The notes below the pieces were generated by a model. It worked only from the letters and a program-made list of their open reading frames with translations, had not been told where the DNA came from and did not search any database. A DNA stretch of 64,000 bases from Mucilaginibacter sp. CSA2-8R (GTDB taxonomy: Bacteria > Bacteroidota > Bacteroidia > Sphingobacteriales > Sphingobacteriaceae), in assembly GCF_038806765.1 (NCBI RefSeq), contig NZ_CP152389.1, positions 682,001-746,000 on the forward strand, read 5' to 3'. Numbering within the stretch: position 1 is the stretch's first letter; each line of letters opens with the position of its first letter. Positions 45,194-54,668 of this stretch are shown one piece after another. Both the position numbers and the translations under genes were made by a program.

Positions 45194-45781
45194 ATGACTC
45201 GCATCCGTACCTCTCTAAGTTTTACAATTTCTCTGATTACTGTTGGCTTTCTCATCTTCTTGTTTTTTTACATGAAGCACCAGTTTACGGCGGTACGCAG
45301 TGAAGTAACTGAGGATGTAATGGTAGAGAAAATTACCAGCATGGGTAAGCTTGAACTGGTCAAATACAGCATGAAAGATGTGCTTGAGAAAAAGCAGGTA
45401 CATACCATTTTGCCCGATGAGCGTGTGTTGTTTGTAGCGGTAGGCGAAGTAACTGCCTGTATTGACTTAACCAAGGTTGCCCGTAAAGACATTGTTCAAG
45501 ACGCTGTACAAAAAACAATAACTGTGGTGCTGCCCCAGCCCGAAATTTGCTACACTAAACTCGACCATCAACGCTCGAAAGTGTATGATGTAAGTGGCGT
45601 GATTTTACCTAGTACTACCCAAGCCATGGTCGAAGATATTTATAAGCTTGCCGAAAAACGCCTGTTAGAAAATGCACAGCAAATGGATATCACCGGCAAA
45701 GCCCGTCAAAATGCGCAGCTTATTTTTAAGCCTCTGCTCGAAGGGGTGTCAGGCAAAACCGTTATCCTCAAATTCAAGTAA
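45194..45781 (+). CDS. DUF4230 family protein
   Basis: 195 residues. One N-terminal transmembrane helix (SFTISLITVGFLIFLFFYM, residues 9-27), then a soluble domain with KITSMGKLELVKYSMKDVLEKKQV and FVAVGEVTACIDLTKVARKDIV, the DUF4230 pattern. Function unknown; probably anchored with the domain facing the periplasm or the cytosol. It ends exactly where the convergent transporter gene ends, leaving no terminator. Confidence 0.85.
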   Translation: MTRIRTSLSFTISLITVGFLIFLFFYMKHQFTAVRSEVTEDVMVEKITSMGKLELVKYSMKDVLEKKQVHTILPDERVLFVAVGEVTACIDLTKVARKDIVQDAVQKTITVVLPQPEICYTKLDHQRSKVYDVSGVILPSTTQAMVEDIYKLAEKRLLENAQQMDITGKARQNAQLIFKPLLEGVSGKTVILKFK

Positions 45782-46882
45782 TTACATTTGGTTTTGGCTT
45801 AGGCGCTGGCGTCGTCTTAGCCATATATGTCCAATGCTACGTGTAGGGACAGTATCTCCAAATAATTTCCCCCATGGCTTCAGGTCGTCAATACGGTCAA
45901 AAACAATCTTTAAGACAGCAATAAACGGTATAGACAAAAACATACCTGATATGCCCCACAGCGCACCGCCCAAAAGCACCACTATAATAGATACCAAAGC
46001 ATTAATTTGCACTTTTGATGATACAATGCGCGGTACTAAAATATTATTGTCAATAAACTGGATGACCAAATAAGCGGCAATGATACCTAATTGGGTTGAG
46101 TAGCCATCTTTGGTAACGGTAGCCATTAAAACAGGTAATGCAATAGCAATTATGCCACCGATGTAAGGCAGCATATTAAGTAGCGCTCCAATAACGCCAA
46201 AAAGTATGGCATACTTAACATCAAGCAGTAATAAGGCTATCGAATTCATGATAGCTACAATCAGGGTTTCGGTAAGCAAACCCACAATGTAGCTTTGTAT
46301 AGCTGATTTGGTTTCCTGCAAAATTTCGGCTACGCGCACTGAGTTTTCTTCCGAAAAAACTTCATATAAAAAATTTATAATAAGCGTTTTGTAAAGCAAT
46401 ATCAGAAATACATATACCGGAATTAAAAGTACAACACTTAATAACCCTAAAACTGTGGTAATGGTCTGTCCTACCAAACCCTTACTGTTATTTACTGTGT
46501 CTTTAATAAATTTAGCCTGGCGCTGTGTGTCAATACCAAAGTGCTTAAAGGTCCACATCTGTAAGTCGTTAATGATGTGCGAAAATTTCATTTTTAAAGC
46601 AGGTATTGTGGCACCGAAGGATGAGATTTGAGACGATAAAAAGTAAAATACGCCTGCGATAAAAATGGTCGCTATCAAGAGTGATACAGAAATGGCTACT
46701 ATCTTGGGTAAACGAAATTTCTCAAGCTTATTTACTAACCGGTTAAGCAGTATAGCTATAAATGCAGAAAAGGCCAGCGGTATTAAAATATCAGCTAATG
46801 TAGCTAAAGCGTATATAAATAAAATAAGGCCGAATAAAACAACGGTACTTTGTATATAAAATGGGTATTGCTTGGTTTGCAT
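45782..46882 (-). CDS. AI-2E family transporter
   Basis: 366 residues, seven to eight transmembrane helices of the AI-2E/PerM family: LIPLAFSAFIAILLNRLVNKLEKF at the N-terminus and the GGIIAIALPVLMATV and VIQFIDNNILVPRIVSSKVQINALVSIIVVLLGGALWGISGMFLSIP helices near the C-terminus are distinctive. Members export AI-2 or act as Na+(Li+)/H+ antiporters or permeases; the role here cannot be told from sequence. Its stop codon abuts that of the DUF4230 gene. Confidence 0.88.
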   Translation of the reverse strand: MQTKQYPFYIQSTVVLFGLILFIYALATLADILIPLAFSAFIAILLNRLVNKLEKFRLPKIVAISVSLLIATIFIAGVFYFLSSQISSFGATIPALKMKFSHIINDLQMWTFKHFGIDTQRQAKFIKDTVNNSKGLVGQTITTVLGLLSVVLLIPVYVFLILLYKTLIINFLYEVFSEENSVRVAEILQETKSAIQSYIVGLLTETLIVAIMNSIALLLLDVKYAILFGVIGALLNMLPYIGGIIAIALPVLMATVTKDGYSTQLGIIAAYLVIQFIDNNILVPRIVSSKVQINALVSIIVVLLGGALWGISGMFLSIPFIAVLKIVFDRIDDLKPWGKLFGDTVPTRSIGHIWLRRRQRLSQNQM

Positions 46883-47035
46883 TCTGAGAATATTTCATAC
46901 AAAAGCAATAACTAACCATAAAGTTTTAACCCGTAAATTAAAGCTTACAAAGCTGTAAACCCTTTGTTAAGAACGGTTATAAATTTTGTATAGCAAATAT
47001 GATTGGTTATGAAAAATACAGAAGATAATGCCAGA

Positions 47036-48841
47036 TTATCGCTGTTTTTCAAGCTCGCTTTTTCGACGGCGGTTGGCTCGCCGTTGCTGCCGTAAAGCTT
47101 TTTTAATACGTCGATTGGCTTTATCTAAACGGTGTTGAGCTATATGCTGTTTAACCTGTTTTTCGGTTACCTCGTCATACCCGGCACTGGCCTTTATACC
47201 TTTAGACAGCGTTTTCCAGATGGTTTTAAAAAAAGAGGTATCGGGCTGACGAATGTAAGTTACATGTATAGCCCGCGGTGCATCACCAATGCGGTCGGGG
47301 TTATTACGTTTTACAATCAGGGCATTGGCCAGTAAAGAGGCAATGGCACGGTGCTGATAACGGTTAGCTATCGTGTCCATCTTTAAAATGTGCAGCTTTA
47401 AGTCGTGATATAAAAAGCTGACATTGCCCTCAGACAATGTTTTATCGGCGTTAATGTCAAAGCTAAGTTTATCTAAATTACCTGATGTGATTTTAACCAG
47501 TCCGAAAGGCATTACTGCTTTGTTCAATTTTTCGAGATCCATTGCACCAACGCTGCCTTTATAATGGTAGGAGTGTGCCGAATCGGTAAGATTAAATTTA
47601 AAGTCTACCTGCAGGTTGCCGGCATCCATTAACCACGATTGCAACCGTATGCTGGCAAAGTTGTTTTTCTGCAGAGCAACAGGGTTGTTAGTTACGTTAA
47701 AAATATACCCCGATGTTTTGTTGAATGATACCGTGCCTTGCTTATGCGACCGCTTGCCATAACCTGTATAAGTAATGTTTATTTTATGAAGCTGAATAGT
47801 ATCTAATTTAAAATCGTTTTTGAGCTGGCGTATAGCCACATTAGGAAAAGTAGCTACCCGATCAGTTTTTTTGGGCTGAATGGCCGGATTGGCCGTAACC
47901 GAAAAATTGCCGCTCAAAAGCGCCAGTCGTGATACATAAAATTTATGCCGACGGTAATATTGGTTAAAGTCAAGCCCGGTGGCCAGCAACGTATCAGCAT
48001 TAACAGAAAAAATAGTCCGTTTTTTTTGTTGTAGTTTTAACGAGTCGGGCGTGGGTGTAAGCGCCACATGATAGGCCTCCAGTTTACGCGCCAGGGCCGA
48101 ATATTTTAATAGCTTAATGTTTATATTATACAAACTATCGGCTACCGGCCGGCTAAAGTTATTAAACTCCAGTTGTATGTCTTTAAAAGAATAAAAGCGT
48201 GAGCTGTCTTGTTGCGAGGCTGAATCGATAAGTAGGTCCTTACCCAGCAAGTTCATTTCTTTAAACTCAGATACAAAGGGTTGCTTGATGGTATTGTCTC
48301 TGTAAGTCAGCTTTACATCGTTAAGTAATATTTCGCCAATGTGTAAATATTTTAATATGCCTTTAATATGTTGCCAGGCGGTCCGCTTATATTGCGCAGC
48401 ACTGTCTTTGCGCTGTGTGGCCCGGTAGGTAATGTTAAGTTCGGGTGCACTAAGTACAATCTGACTGATATCAAGTTTGTGATGGTAATATAGTTTAAGA
48501 GGATGTATATGCTTAAAAACAATACGTTTTACTTTTAGCGTGTATAGGTTATTGGGAGCATCGCCATCTTTTAATTTTTGCCGGTAAACCTGCAGATTAG
48601 GTTTAATGGTAAAATTATGAATAACCACTTTACCTTGTACAATATGCAGGTTGGCATCTGTAAATTCGGCTTGGTAAAGGCTGTCGGTGCTGCTTAAAAC
48701 GGTATTACGCACCTGGTCGGCCAGTATAGGCGACCAGTAACGGTTAATAAAGTAGGCTACAACGGTAATCAAAAACAAGAATGCTATAAAGATAGCAACC
48801 AGTACCTTCTTCCAACGTTGCTTTAAAAAATCAGATGTCAT
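47036..48841 (-). CDS. AsmA-like hypothetical protein
   Basis: 601 residues. A single N-terminal transmembrane helix (residues 13-32) followed by a large beta-rich exported part: FTDANLHIVQGKVVIHNFTIKP, LHIGEILLNDVKLTYRDN and MDAGNLQVDFKFNLTDSAHSYHYKGSVGAMDLEKLNKAV are the kind of long beta-strands found in AsmA/VPS13-type bridge proteins. The C-terminal 70 residues are helical and basic (KRNNPDRIG... RIKKALRQQRRANRRRKSELEKQR). AsmA-like proteins can move lipids between membranes; here that is inference from fold alone. Confidence 0.7.
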   Translation of the reverse strand: MTSDFLKQRWKKVLVAIFIAFLFLITVVAYFINRYWSPILADQVRNTVLSSTDSLYQAEFTDANLHIVQGKVVIHNFTIKPNLQVYRQKLKDGDAPNNLYTLKVKRIVFKHIHPLKLYYHHKLDISQIVLSAPELNITYRATQRKDSAAQYKRTAWQHIKGILKYLHIGEILLNDVKLTYRDNTIKQPFVSEFKEMNLLGKDLLIDSASQQDSSRFYSFKDIQLEFNNFSRPVADSLYNINIKLLKYSALARKLEAYHVALTPTPDSLKLQQKKRTIFSVNADTLLATGLDFNQYYRRHKFYVSRLALLSGNFSVTANPAIQPKKTDRVATFPNVAIRQLKNDFKLDTIQLHKINITYTGYGKRSHKQGTVSFNKTSGYIFNVTNNPVALQKNNFASIRLQSWLMDAGNLQVDFKFNLTDSAHSYHYKGSVGAMDLEKLNKAVMPFGLVKITSGNLDKLSFDINADKTLSEGNVSFLYHDLKLHILKMDTIANRYQHRAIASLLANALIVKRNNPDRIGDAPRAIHVTYIRQPDTSFFKTIWKTLSKGIKASAGYDEVTEKQVKQHIAQHRLDKANRRIKKALRQQRRANRRRKSELEKQR

Positions 48842-49038
48842 TTACAATATATCCTCCGTTAATTAAGTAGATGCGTTAAGGAGGGTTTAACTTATTCGTA
48901 TTTTTCTACCAAAATACACATTTACAGCGAGCTTTGAAAGTTTGCTGCCTCAACCAGCTGTCTAAGGTAGCATGGTTAACAAAACAATGATTAATTAATT
49001 GTGCTGCCAATATGTCACACTATTGGATAAAAATTATG

Positions 49039-49046
49039 TACTTTTG
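49039..49046 (+). promoter_or_regulatory. -7 box of miaB
   Basis: TACTTTTG is a full TAnnTTTG match, 20 nt before the ATG at 49067; no -33 TTTG at the usual distance. Confidence 0.45.
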
Positions 49047-49066
49047 CAACTCAAAAATTTTTACTG

Positions 49067-50512
49067 ATGATGGATTTGCTAACTCCGGATAAAACACATG
49101 ATGAAAGCAGGCAAGGTGAGGCAATGATGCTGGAGCAAACCGCTGAAAAACATAACGGTCGTAAACTTTACATCGAAAGTTACGGTTGCGCCATGAATTT
49201 TTCGGACAGCGAAATTGTTGCATCTATTTTGCTGGATAAAGGCTTTGAAACTACTAAAGACTATAATAATGCTGATGTAGTGTTTATCAACACCTGTTCT
49301 ATTCGCGAAAATGCAGAACAGCGCGTTCGTAACCGGTTAAAAGAGTTTACCGTTGCCAAAGTTAAAAACCCGGGTATGATTGTAGGTGTACTGGGTTGTA
49401 TGGCCGAACGCCTCAAAGCAAAGTTTTTGGAGGAAGAAAAGCTGGTTGATGTAGTTGTAGGCCCTGATGCTTACCGCGACCTGCCAAACCTGATTGACCA
49501 GGTTGATGACGGACAAAAAGCAGTGAATGTATTGCTGTCTCGCGAAGAAACTTATGCCGACATTAATCCTGTTCGTTTAAATACCAATGGCATTAATGCT
49601 TTTGTGTCCATTATGCGTGGTTGCGATAACATGTGCTCCTTCTGTGTGGTGCCATTTACCCGTGGCCGCGAACGCAGCCGCGATCCGCAATCTATCATTA
49701 AAGAGTGTACTGATCTTTATAATCAGGGGTATCGCGAGGTGACATTGCTGGGCCAAAACGTTGACTCTTACAAATGGAAGCCTGAAGCAACCGAGGCAGC
49801 TGAGATTTCTATTAATGATATTACGGGCGTTAATTTTGCACAACTGCTTGAAATGGTTGCCTTAATTAATCCTGATTTGCGGGTTCGTTTCTCTACTTCG
49901 CATCCTAAAGATATTACAGACGAAGTATTGCATGCCATTGCCAAATACGAGAATATTTGTAACTACATACACTTGCCGGTACAGTCGGGTAATAGCCGGG
50001 TATTAGACCTCATGAACCGGACGTATGACCGCGAGTGGTATATGGAAAGGGTCGAAGCTATACGTCGTATTATACCGGGGTGTGCCATATCAACCGATAT
50101 GATTGCCGGTTTTTGCACCGAAACAGAGGAGGAACATCAGGAAACGCTAAGCATGATGGATTTTGTACAGTACGATTATGCCTACATGTTTATGTACTCT
50201 GAGCGCCCCGGCACCTTAGCAGCCAAACGTTACACTGACGATATTCCGGAAACGGTTAAAAATCGCCGCTTAAACGAAATTGTAAATAAGCAGCGGGCGC
50301 ATTCACATTTACGTTTGCAGGAGCAAGTAGGTAAAGTACAGCGAGTTTTGATCGAAGGCTTCTCCAAAAAATCTAACCTCGATTATTGCGGCCGCAGCAA
50401 CAATAATGCGATGGTTGTTTTTCCGGTAAGCGAAAGCTACAAGCCCGGCCAATATGTAAACGTATTCATTGACCGCTGCACAACAGCAACTTTGATAGGA
50501 AAAGTGATTTAA
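49067..50512 (+). CDS. miaB: tRNA-2-methylthio-N6-dimethylallyladenosine synthase
   Basis: 481 residues. A radical-SAM enzyme with two 4Fe-4S clusters, adding a methylthio group to i6A37 in tRNA. The N-terminal cluster ligands Cys41, Cys77 and Cys111 and the radical-SAM CxxxCxxC (Cys186, Cys190, Cys193; [13 protein letters not shown]) are present, with the C-terminal TRAM domain ([13 protein letters not shown]...[23 protein letters not shown]). Two adjacent ATG codons are possible starts. The inverted repeat after the stop is the likely transcription boundary. Confidence 0.94.
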   Translation: MMDLLTPDKTHDESRQGEAMMLEQTAEKHNGRKLYIESYGCAMNFSDSEIVASILLDKGFETTKDYNNADVVFINTCSIRENAEQRVRNRLKEFTVAKVKNPGMIVGVLGCMAERLKAKFLEEEKLVDVVVGPDAYRDLPNLIDQVDDGQKAVNVLLSREETYADINPVRLNTNGINAFVSIMRGCDNMCSFCVVPFTRGRERSRDPQSIIKECTDLYNQGYREVTLLGQNVDSYKWKPEATEAAEISINDITGVNFAQLLEMVALINPDLRVRFSTSHPKDITDEVLHAIAKYENICNYIHLPVQSGNSRVLDLMNRTYDREWYMERVEAIRRIIPGCAISTDMIAGFCTETEEEHQETLSMMDFVQYDYAYMFMYSERPGTLAAKRYTDDIPETVKNRRLNEIVNKQRAHSHLRLQEQVGKVQRVLIEGFSKKSNLDYCGRSNNNAMVVFPVSESYKPGQYVNVFIDRCTTATLIGKVI

Positions 50513-50628
50513 TGTGCGGATGTGCAAATATGCAAATGTGCAGATATAAAAATGTTTTAATGGTTACAACGGCTTATAGACATTCATACCTGTCATTTGC
50601 ACATTTGCATACCTGCACATTTGCACAT
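50512..50628. repeat. 33-bp imperfect inverted repeat built of TGCACATTTGCA-like units
   Basis: Arms 50512-50544 and 50596-50628 match as inverted copies at 28 of 33 positions; three of the five mismatches become G-U pairs in RNA, giving 31 of 33 paired positions around a 51-nt loop. Each arm is internally a tandem array of TGCAAATATGC/TGTGCAAATG-type units. The right arm ends 11 nt before the ATG of the sigma-54 activator gene. Confidence 0.8.
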
Positions 50629-50639
50629 CTACACACTCT

Positions 50640-51875
50640 ATGAACGTACAAGAAATTAAACAACGCTTCGGGATTATCGGCAACTCGCCGATATTGAACC
50701 GGGCTATAGATATTGCTAACCAGGTAGCGCCTACCGATATTTCGGTGCTGATTACCGGGGAAAGTGGAAGCGGGAAGGAAGCCTTTTCGCATATTATACA
50801 TAATTTAAGTCCGCGCAAGCATGGGCCGTTTATTGCCGTAAACTGCGGCGCCATACCCGAGGGTACTATCGACTCGGAATTGTTTGGCCACGAAAAAGGG
50901 GCATACACTGGTGCTATAGGCGAGCGTAAAGGTTACTTTGAAACGGTAAACGGCGGTACCATCTTTTTAGACGAGATAGGAGAGATGCCATTAGGTACCC
51001 AGGCGCGATTGCTACGGGTTTTGGAGTCGGGCCAGTTTATCCGGGTAGGTTCGTCTAAGGTCGAAAAAACCAATGTGCGGGTGATAGCCGCTACCAACGT
51101 AGATGTGTACGAAGCCGTAAAGGCCGGTAAGTTTCGTGAGGATTTATATTACCGTCTTAATACCGTCCCATTACGCATACCGCCCCTGCGCGACCGTAAA
51201 GAAGACATCTTTTTATTGTTCCGTAAGTTTTCGGCAGACTTTACCGACAAGTACCGCACCCCTGCATTAAGTTTGGATGAGGGTGCGCAACAGGTGCTTT
51301 CAAATTATAGCTGGCCGGGTAACGTACGCCAATTAAAAAATCTGGCAGAACAGTTGGCCGTGTTAGAGCGTGACCGGACCATTTCGGCCGCTACCCTGTT
51401 AAGCTATATGCCACAAGAAGCAGGCCGCAGTAACCTGCCTATGCGTGTAGACAACCAGAACCGTGAAGATTTTTCGGAGCGGGATATCTTATATAAGGTA
51501 CTGTTTGATATGAAGCGCGACATGGTAGAATTAAAAAAGCTGGTTGCTGAAATTATTGAACATGGCGGTGGTATACCTAACAACTATACGCCCAACACAC
51601 AGGCTTTAAGTCAGCTTTATCATGATATTGAGCTGTCTGCACGTCCAGAGCCACAATTTACTATACAGCAGCCCGTTGTTAATACACATAATAATGATGC
51701 AATCATTACGCCCCATGCCGAAGAGGTAGAAGAATCACTGTCGTTAATTGAAAAAGAGTCAGACTTGATACGTAAGGCATTAAAAAAGCATAAAGGTAAA
51801 CGCAAACTGGCCGCCCACGAGTTGGGGATATCAGAGCGTACGCTGTACCGAAAAATAAAAGAATTAAATTTATAA
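50640..51875 (+). CDS. sigma-54-dependent transcriptional activator (AAA+ and HTH, no receiver domain)
   Basis: 411 residues. A short 20-residue N-terminus leads into the AAA+ domain: Walker A GESGSGKE (40-47), the sigma-54 contact loop GAYTGA (87-92; Tyr in place of the common Phe), Walker B TIFLDEIGEMP and the sensor RIGGSSKVEK-like GSSKVEKTNVRVIAATN. The C-terminus has a Fis-type helix-turn-helix (KRKLAAHELGISERTLYRKIKELNL). No receiver, PAS or GAF domain is seen, so the control input must be different. lptE starts at its stop codon. Confidence 0.92.
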   Translation: MNVQEIKQRFGIIGNSPILNRAIDIANQVAPTDISVLITGESGSGKEAFSHIIHNLSPRKHGPFIAVNCGAIPEGTIDSELFGHEKGAYTGAIGERKGYFETVNGGTIFLDEIGEMPLGTQARLLRVLESGQFIRVGSSKVEKTNVRVIAATNVDVYEAVKAGKFREDLYYRLNTVPLRIPPLRDRKEDIFLLFRKFSADFTDKYRTPALSLDEGAQQVLSNYSWPGNVRQLKNLAEQLAVLERDRTISAATLLSYMPQEAGRSNLPMRVDNQNREDFSERDILYKVLFDMKRDMVELKKLVAEIIEHGGGIPNNYTPNTQALSQLYHDIELSARPEPQFTIQQPVVNTHNNDAIITPHAEEVEESLSLIEKESDLIRKALKKHKGKRKLAAHELGISERTLYRKIKELNL

Positions 51876-52396
51876 TGTTACTCAAAAGGCTTTTTTGTTT
51901 AGTTGTGGTCATGTCAGCCATGGTATATTCATCGTGCTCCATAACGCTGAGCGGTGCGTCTATACCTATTGATATGAAAACGATTAACGTGCAGTATTTT
52001 GAAAATACGGCACCTCTGGTAGTAAACAACTTAAGCTTATCATTTACCGAAGCGCTGAAGGATAGGATCCGTTCACAATCGAGGTTGAGTATTGTAAGGG
52101 GAGAGGCTGATGCCACTATGGAAGGTGCTATCACCGGGTTTAGTTATGCACCGGTGTCGGTACAGGCTACCAATAATAATACAGCTCCTTTGGCCACCGC
52201 TACCCGCTTAACTATAACGGTTAACGTAAAGTATGTAAACTATAAAGACAAGAAAAAATCTCCTGATTTTGAACAGTCTTTTTCGAGATATACGGATTTT
52301 ACAGGCGATATTAACTCACAAGAACAGCGGTTAATACAGGTAATTAATCAACAGCTTACCGAGGATATTTTTAATAAAGCTTTTGCAAACTGGTAA
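51875..52396 (+). CDS. lptE: LptE family LPS-assembly lipoprotein
   Basis: 173 residues, lipoprotein signal peptide with lipobox MVYSSC (Cys21). The mature part resembles LptE: TLSGASIPIDMKTINVQYFENTAPLVVNNLSLSFTEALKDRIRSQSRLSIV, then EATMEGAITGFSYAPVSV-type strands, and QRLIQVINQQLTEDIFNKAFANW. In LPS transport LptE plugs the outer-membrane LptD barrel. The ATG overlaps the regulator's stop (TAATG). In Bacteroidota this gene is often found behind this sigma-54 activator. Confidence 0.85.
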   Translation: MLLKRLFCLVVVMSAMVYSSCSITLSGASIPIDMKTINVQYFENTAPLVVNNLSLSFTEALKDRIRSQSRLSIVRGEADATMEGAITGFSYAPVSVQATNNNTAPLATATRLTITVNVKYVNYKDKKKSPDFEQSFSRYTDFTGDINSQEQRLIQVINQQLTEDIFNKAFANW

Positions 52397-52418
52397 TCAA
52401 TTTAGTAGTTTCAACCAC

Positions 52419-53693
52419 GTGCAACAAGATCATCACCCTTATAACGATATATTTAAGCAACTGCTAATTAACCCTGGCCGTCTTAACGAGGAGCAGATGA
52501 ATCAGTTACAGATGCTGGTAGATCGCTTTCCGCAGATGGGGCTATTATATGCCTTACAGGCGCGGTACTCGGGCGATACCGCCCATTTAAGCCGTGCCGC
52601 TGCAGGTTTTGCCGATAGTACCGTTTTGCAAAAAATAGTATTACGAACATCCGGCTTGCCTGCAGTTAACGAATCTCAAATTATTTTTAAAAATAATGAT
52701 TCAAGTAACCTGGCAGAAGTAGCGGCAGAAACAGTAAACCCGGTTGTTGAAGAAAGTCAACCGGAAATAACAGAAGCTGAACCTGTTGCCGAAATTGCAA
52801 CGCAGCCAGAAGAAATTACTACGCTTGAGCAGCCATCTATAGTAAATAACCAGGATGAACCTGCAGCGCAGACTGAGAATTTATTGGAAGAGTCAGTTGC
52901 CGAACCAGCGCCTGTAGTAGAAGACCATACTGTCGAAAATACGGTAGAAGATGTTTCGCCAGCAGCTGAAGATGTTGAGCCGGTAGCTGAAGAAATGCCA
53001 ACAGCAGAGCCCGATGCCGAACAGGAAGAAGAACCTGTGTCTGAGCCGGCAACAGAGTTACCGGTTGCAGCACCTGTGCCGCTGCCCGAAACCCAGCAAC
53101 TTATTATCGAAAACATTGCGGCAAGCAACTATTTTGTTTTTGATGCTGCTTTTATTGACCGGAACAAAATTGTGCTGGATGAAGGGACAGAGAAGGTTTT
53201 GAAACAGGAAACTGCCGCACCACAAGAAGCATCAGCTGCAAATGTTGAAGAAGGACAGGTAACACGTTACCACGACGATAAAATGCCTTACAGCTTTTTA
53301 TGGTGGCTGGATAAAACACGAAGCAAGCATAGTGCAGACTACCAGCCTTACACCAGCAATAAGCCTGTAGCTAACGCCCCGGCAGAAAAAACTGAGCCTG
53401 TAACCGAGGTACCCGAAGAGCGTAAAAAGGAAGACGGAATTTTAGAGCGGTTTTTGCAGGAAGATCCGCAGATTAAGCCCCCAACCGGCGATAAACTGGA
53501 TAACGAAAACAAAGCACGCCATAGCAGCGAAGACCAGGACGAGATGATTACCGAAACACTGGCCCGCATTTACGCTGACCAGATGTTATATTCCAAAGCC
53601 ATAGCTGCTTATAAAATATTAATATTGAAAAATCCGGAAAAAAGGCGTTACTTTGCCAACCAGATTGAAATTTTACAAAAGAAAATAAATTAA
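52419..53693 (+). CDS. hypothetical acidic protein, Glu/Pro/Ala-rich middle
   Basis: About 424 residues if a GTG at 52419 is the start; an upstream TTG at 52383 overlaps lptE and adds 12 residues, so the start is uncertain. Residues 1-70 form helical TPR-like segments (DIFKQLLINPGRLNEEQMNQLQMLVDRFPQMGLLYALQARYSG), residues 90-230 are very acidic (Glu/Ala/Val/Pro repeats), and the last 70 residues look like another helical repeat (MITETLARIYADQMLYSKAIAAYKILILKNPEKR). No signal peptide or known catalytic motif. It lies 8 bp before secG. Function unknown. Confidence 0.7.
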   Translation: MQQDHHPYNDIFKQLLINPGRLNEEQMNQLQMLVDRFPQMGLLYALQARYSGDTAHLSRAAAGFADSTVLQKIVLRTSGLPAVNESQIIFKNNDSSNLAEVAAETVNPVVEESQPEITEAEPVAEIATQPEEITTLEQPSIVNNQDEPAAQTENLLEESVAEPAPVVEDHTVENTVEDVSPAAEDVEPVAEEMPTAEPDAEQEEEPVSEPATELPVAAPVPLPETQQLIIENIAASNYFVFDAAFIDRNKIVLDEGTEKVLKQETAAPQEASAANVEEGQVTRYHDDKMPYSFLWWLDKTRSKHSADYQPYTSNKPVANAPAEKTEPVTEVPEERKKEDGILERFLQEDPQIKPPTGDKLDNENKARHSSEDQDEMITETLARIYADQMLYSKAIAAYKILILKNPEKRRYFANQIEILQKKIN

Positions 53694-53701
53694 CGCATAA
53701 A

Positions 53702-54052
53702 ATGTACTTAGTATTAATCATTCTTGCTATCCTGGTTTGTATACTGTTAGGGGTAATTGTATTAATCCAAAACCCTAAAGGTGGCGGCTTATCTTCAAAC
53801 TTTTCTAGCTCATCGCAGTTGTTAGGTGTGCAAAAAACCGGTGACATCCTTGAAAAAGGAACCTGGATTTTAGCCATAACTTTAATGGTACTTTCATTAG
53901 CTATCAACGTAGCTTTAAAAGGTGGCAGCACTGCATCAGGTTCTGATTACCGCGATCAGATCCAGAAAGCTTCTAAGCCAACTGGCCCGGTAGGTACATC
54001 ATCAGCGCCATTATCATTGCCTGCTAAACCTGCAGACAGCACCAAAAAATAA
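53702..54052 (+). CDS. secG: preprotein translocase subunit SecG
   Basis: 116 residues, two transmembrane helices (residues 3-22 and 51-70) joined by VLIQNPKGGGLSSNFSSSSQLLGV, the SecG loop. The Ser/Pro/Lys-rich C-terminus is longer than the E. coli protein. SecG supports protein export through SecYEG by assisting SecA cycling. Follows the acidic protein gene by 8 bp, then a terminator. Confidence 0.92.
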   Translation: MYLVLIILAILVCILLGVIVLIQNPKGGGLSSNFSSSSQLLGVQKTGDILEKGTWILAITLMVLSLAINVALKGGSTASGSDYRDQIQKASKPTGPVGTSSAPLSLPAKPADSTKK

Positions 54053-54073
54053 ATAACAATAAGTTAATACAAG

Positions 54074-54104
54074 AAGGCTTCGGAATTTCCGAAGCCTTTT
54101 TTAG
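54074..54104 (+). terminator. intrinsic terminator after secG
   Basis: An 11-bp stem (AAGGCTTCGGA at 54074-54084 with TCCGAAGCCTT at 54088-54098) and a 3-nt loop followed by a T run. Confidence 0.9.
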
Positions 54105-54294
54105 TTTTATAGCGCCTGTCATCATGGCATTGTCATGTTGATATAAGGTAAATGTGTCCTGCATAGTTTAAACCCTTTCATACAATACTGACAATACAAC
54201 AGCTTGTTATGTCAATTGGTAATACTTTACCGGCTTGGCATAATTCATGTTCAAAAGCTAGCAAACCATACAATTAAGTATAACAATTATAATT

Positions 54295-54570
54295 ATGTCA
54301 TTAAACATTAAACCTATTGGCGACAGAGTAGTAGTAGAAGCTGCTCCTGCCGAAGAAAAGACTGCGTCTGGTATCTTCATTCCGGATACTGCTAAAGAAA
54401 AGCCTCAACAAGGAACTGTAGTAGCTGTTGGTGACGGTAAAAAAGATGAGCCTATGACTGTTAAAGTAGGTGACAACGTTTTATACAGCAAATACGGTGG
54501 TACCGAAATTACCATTGATGGTAAAGAGTATCTGATGATGCGCGAATCAGACATATACGGAATATTATAA
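54295..54570 (+). CDS. groES: co-chaperonin GroES
   Basis: 91 residues, full length. The GroES fold is unbroken: [42 protein letters not shown], with the mobile-loop [13 protein letters not shown] and the C-terminal [14 protein letters not shown]. It caps the GroEL ring. groEL begins 98 bp downstream. A promoter must lie in the 240 bp after the secG terminator, but no clear TTTG/TAnnTTTG pair or CIRCE repeat was found there. Confidence 0.96.
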   Translation: MSLNIKPIGDRVVVEAAPAEEKTASGIFIPDTAKEKPQQGTVVAVGDGKKDEPMTVKVGDNVLYSKYGGTEITIDGKEYLMMRESDIYGIL

Positions 54571-54668
54571 TTAAATAAATGCCGGAAAGGCTGAAGGACT
54601 GGTACTGAAGTATTGTAATACCGTCGTTCACTCAATCTATCATTAAAAAAAACATTCATTAAAAAATT

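Noticed and set aside
54105..54294. CIRCE (HrcA) operator or sigma-32-like promoter ahead of groES
   Set aside because: No TTAGCACTC-N9-GAGTGCTAA repeat and no good match to a heat-shock promoter were found; the 240-bp gap holds no clear consensus.
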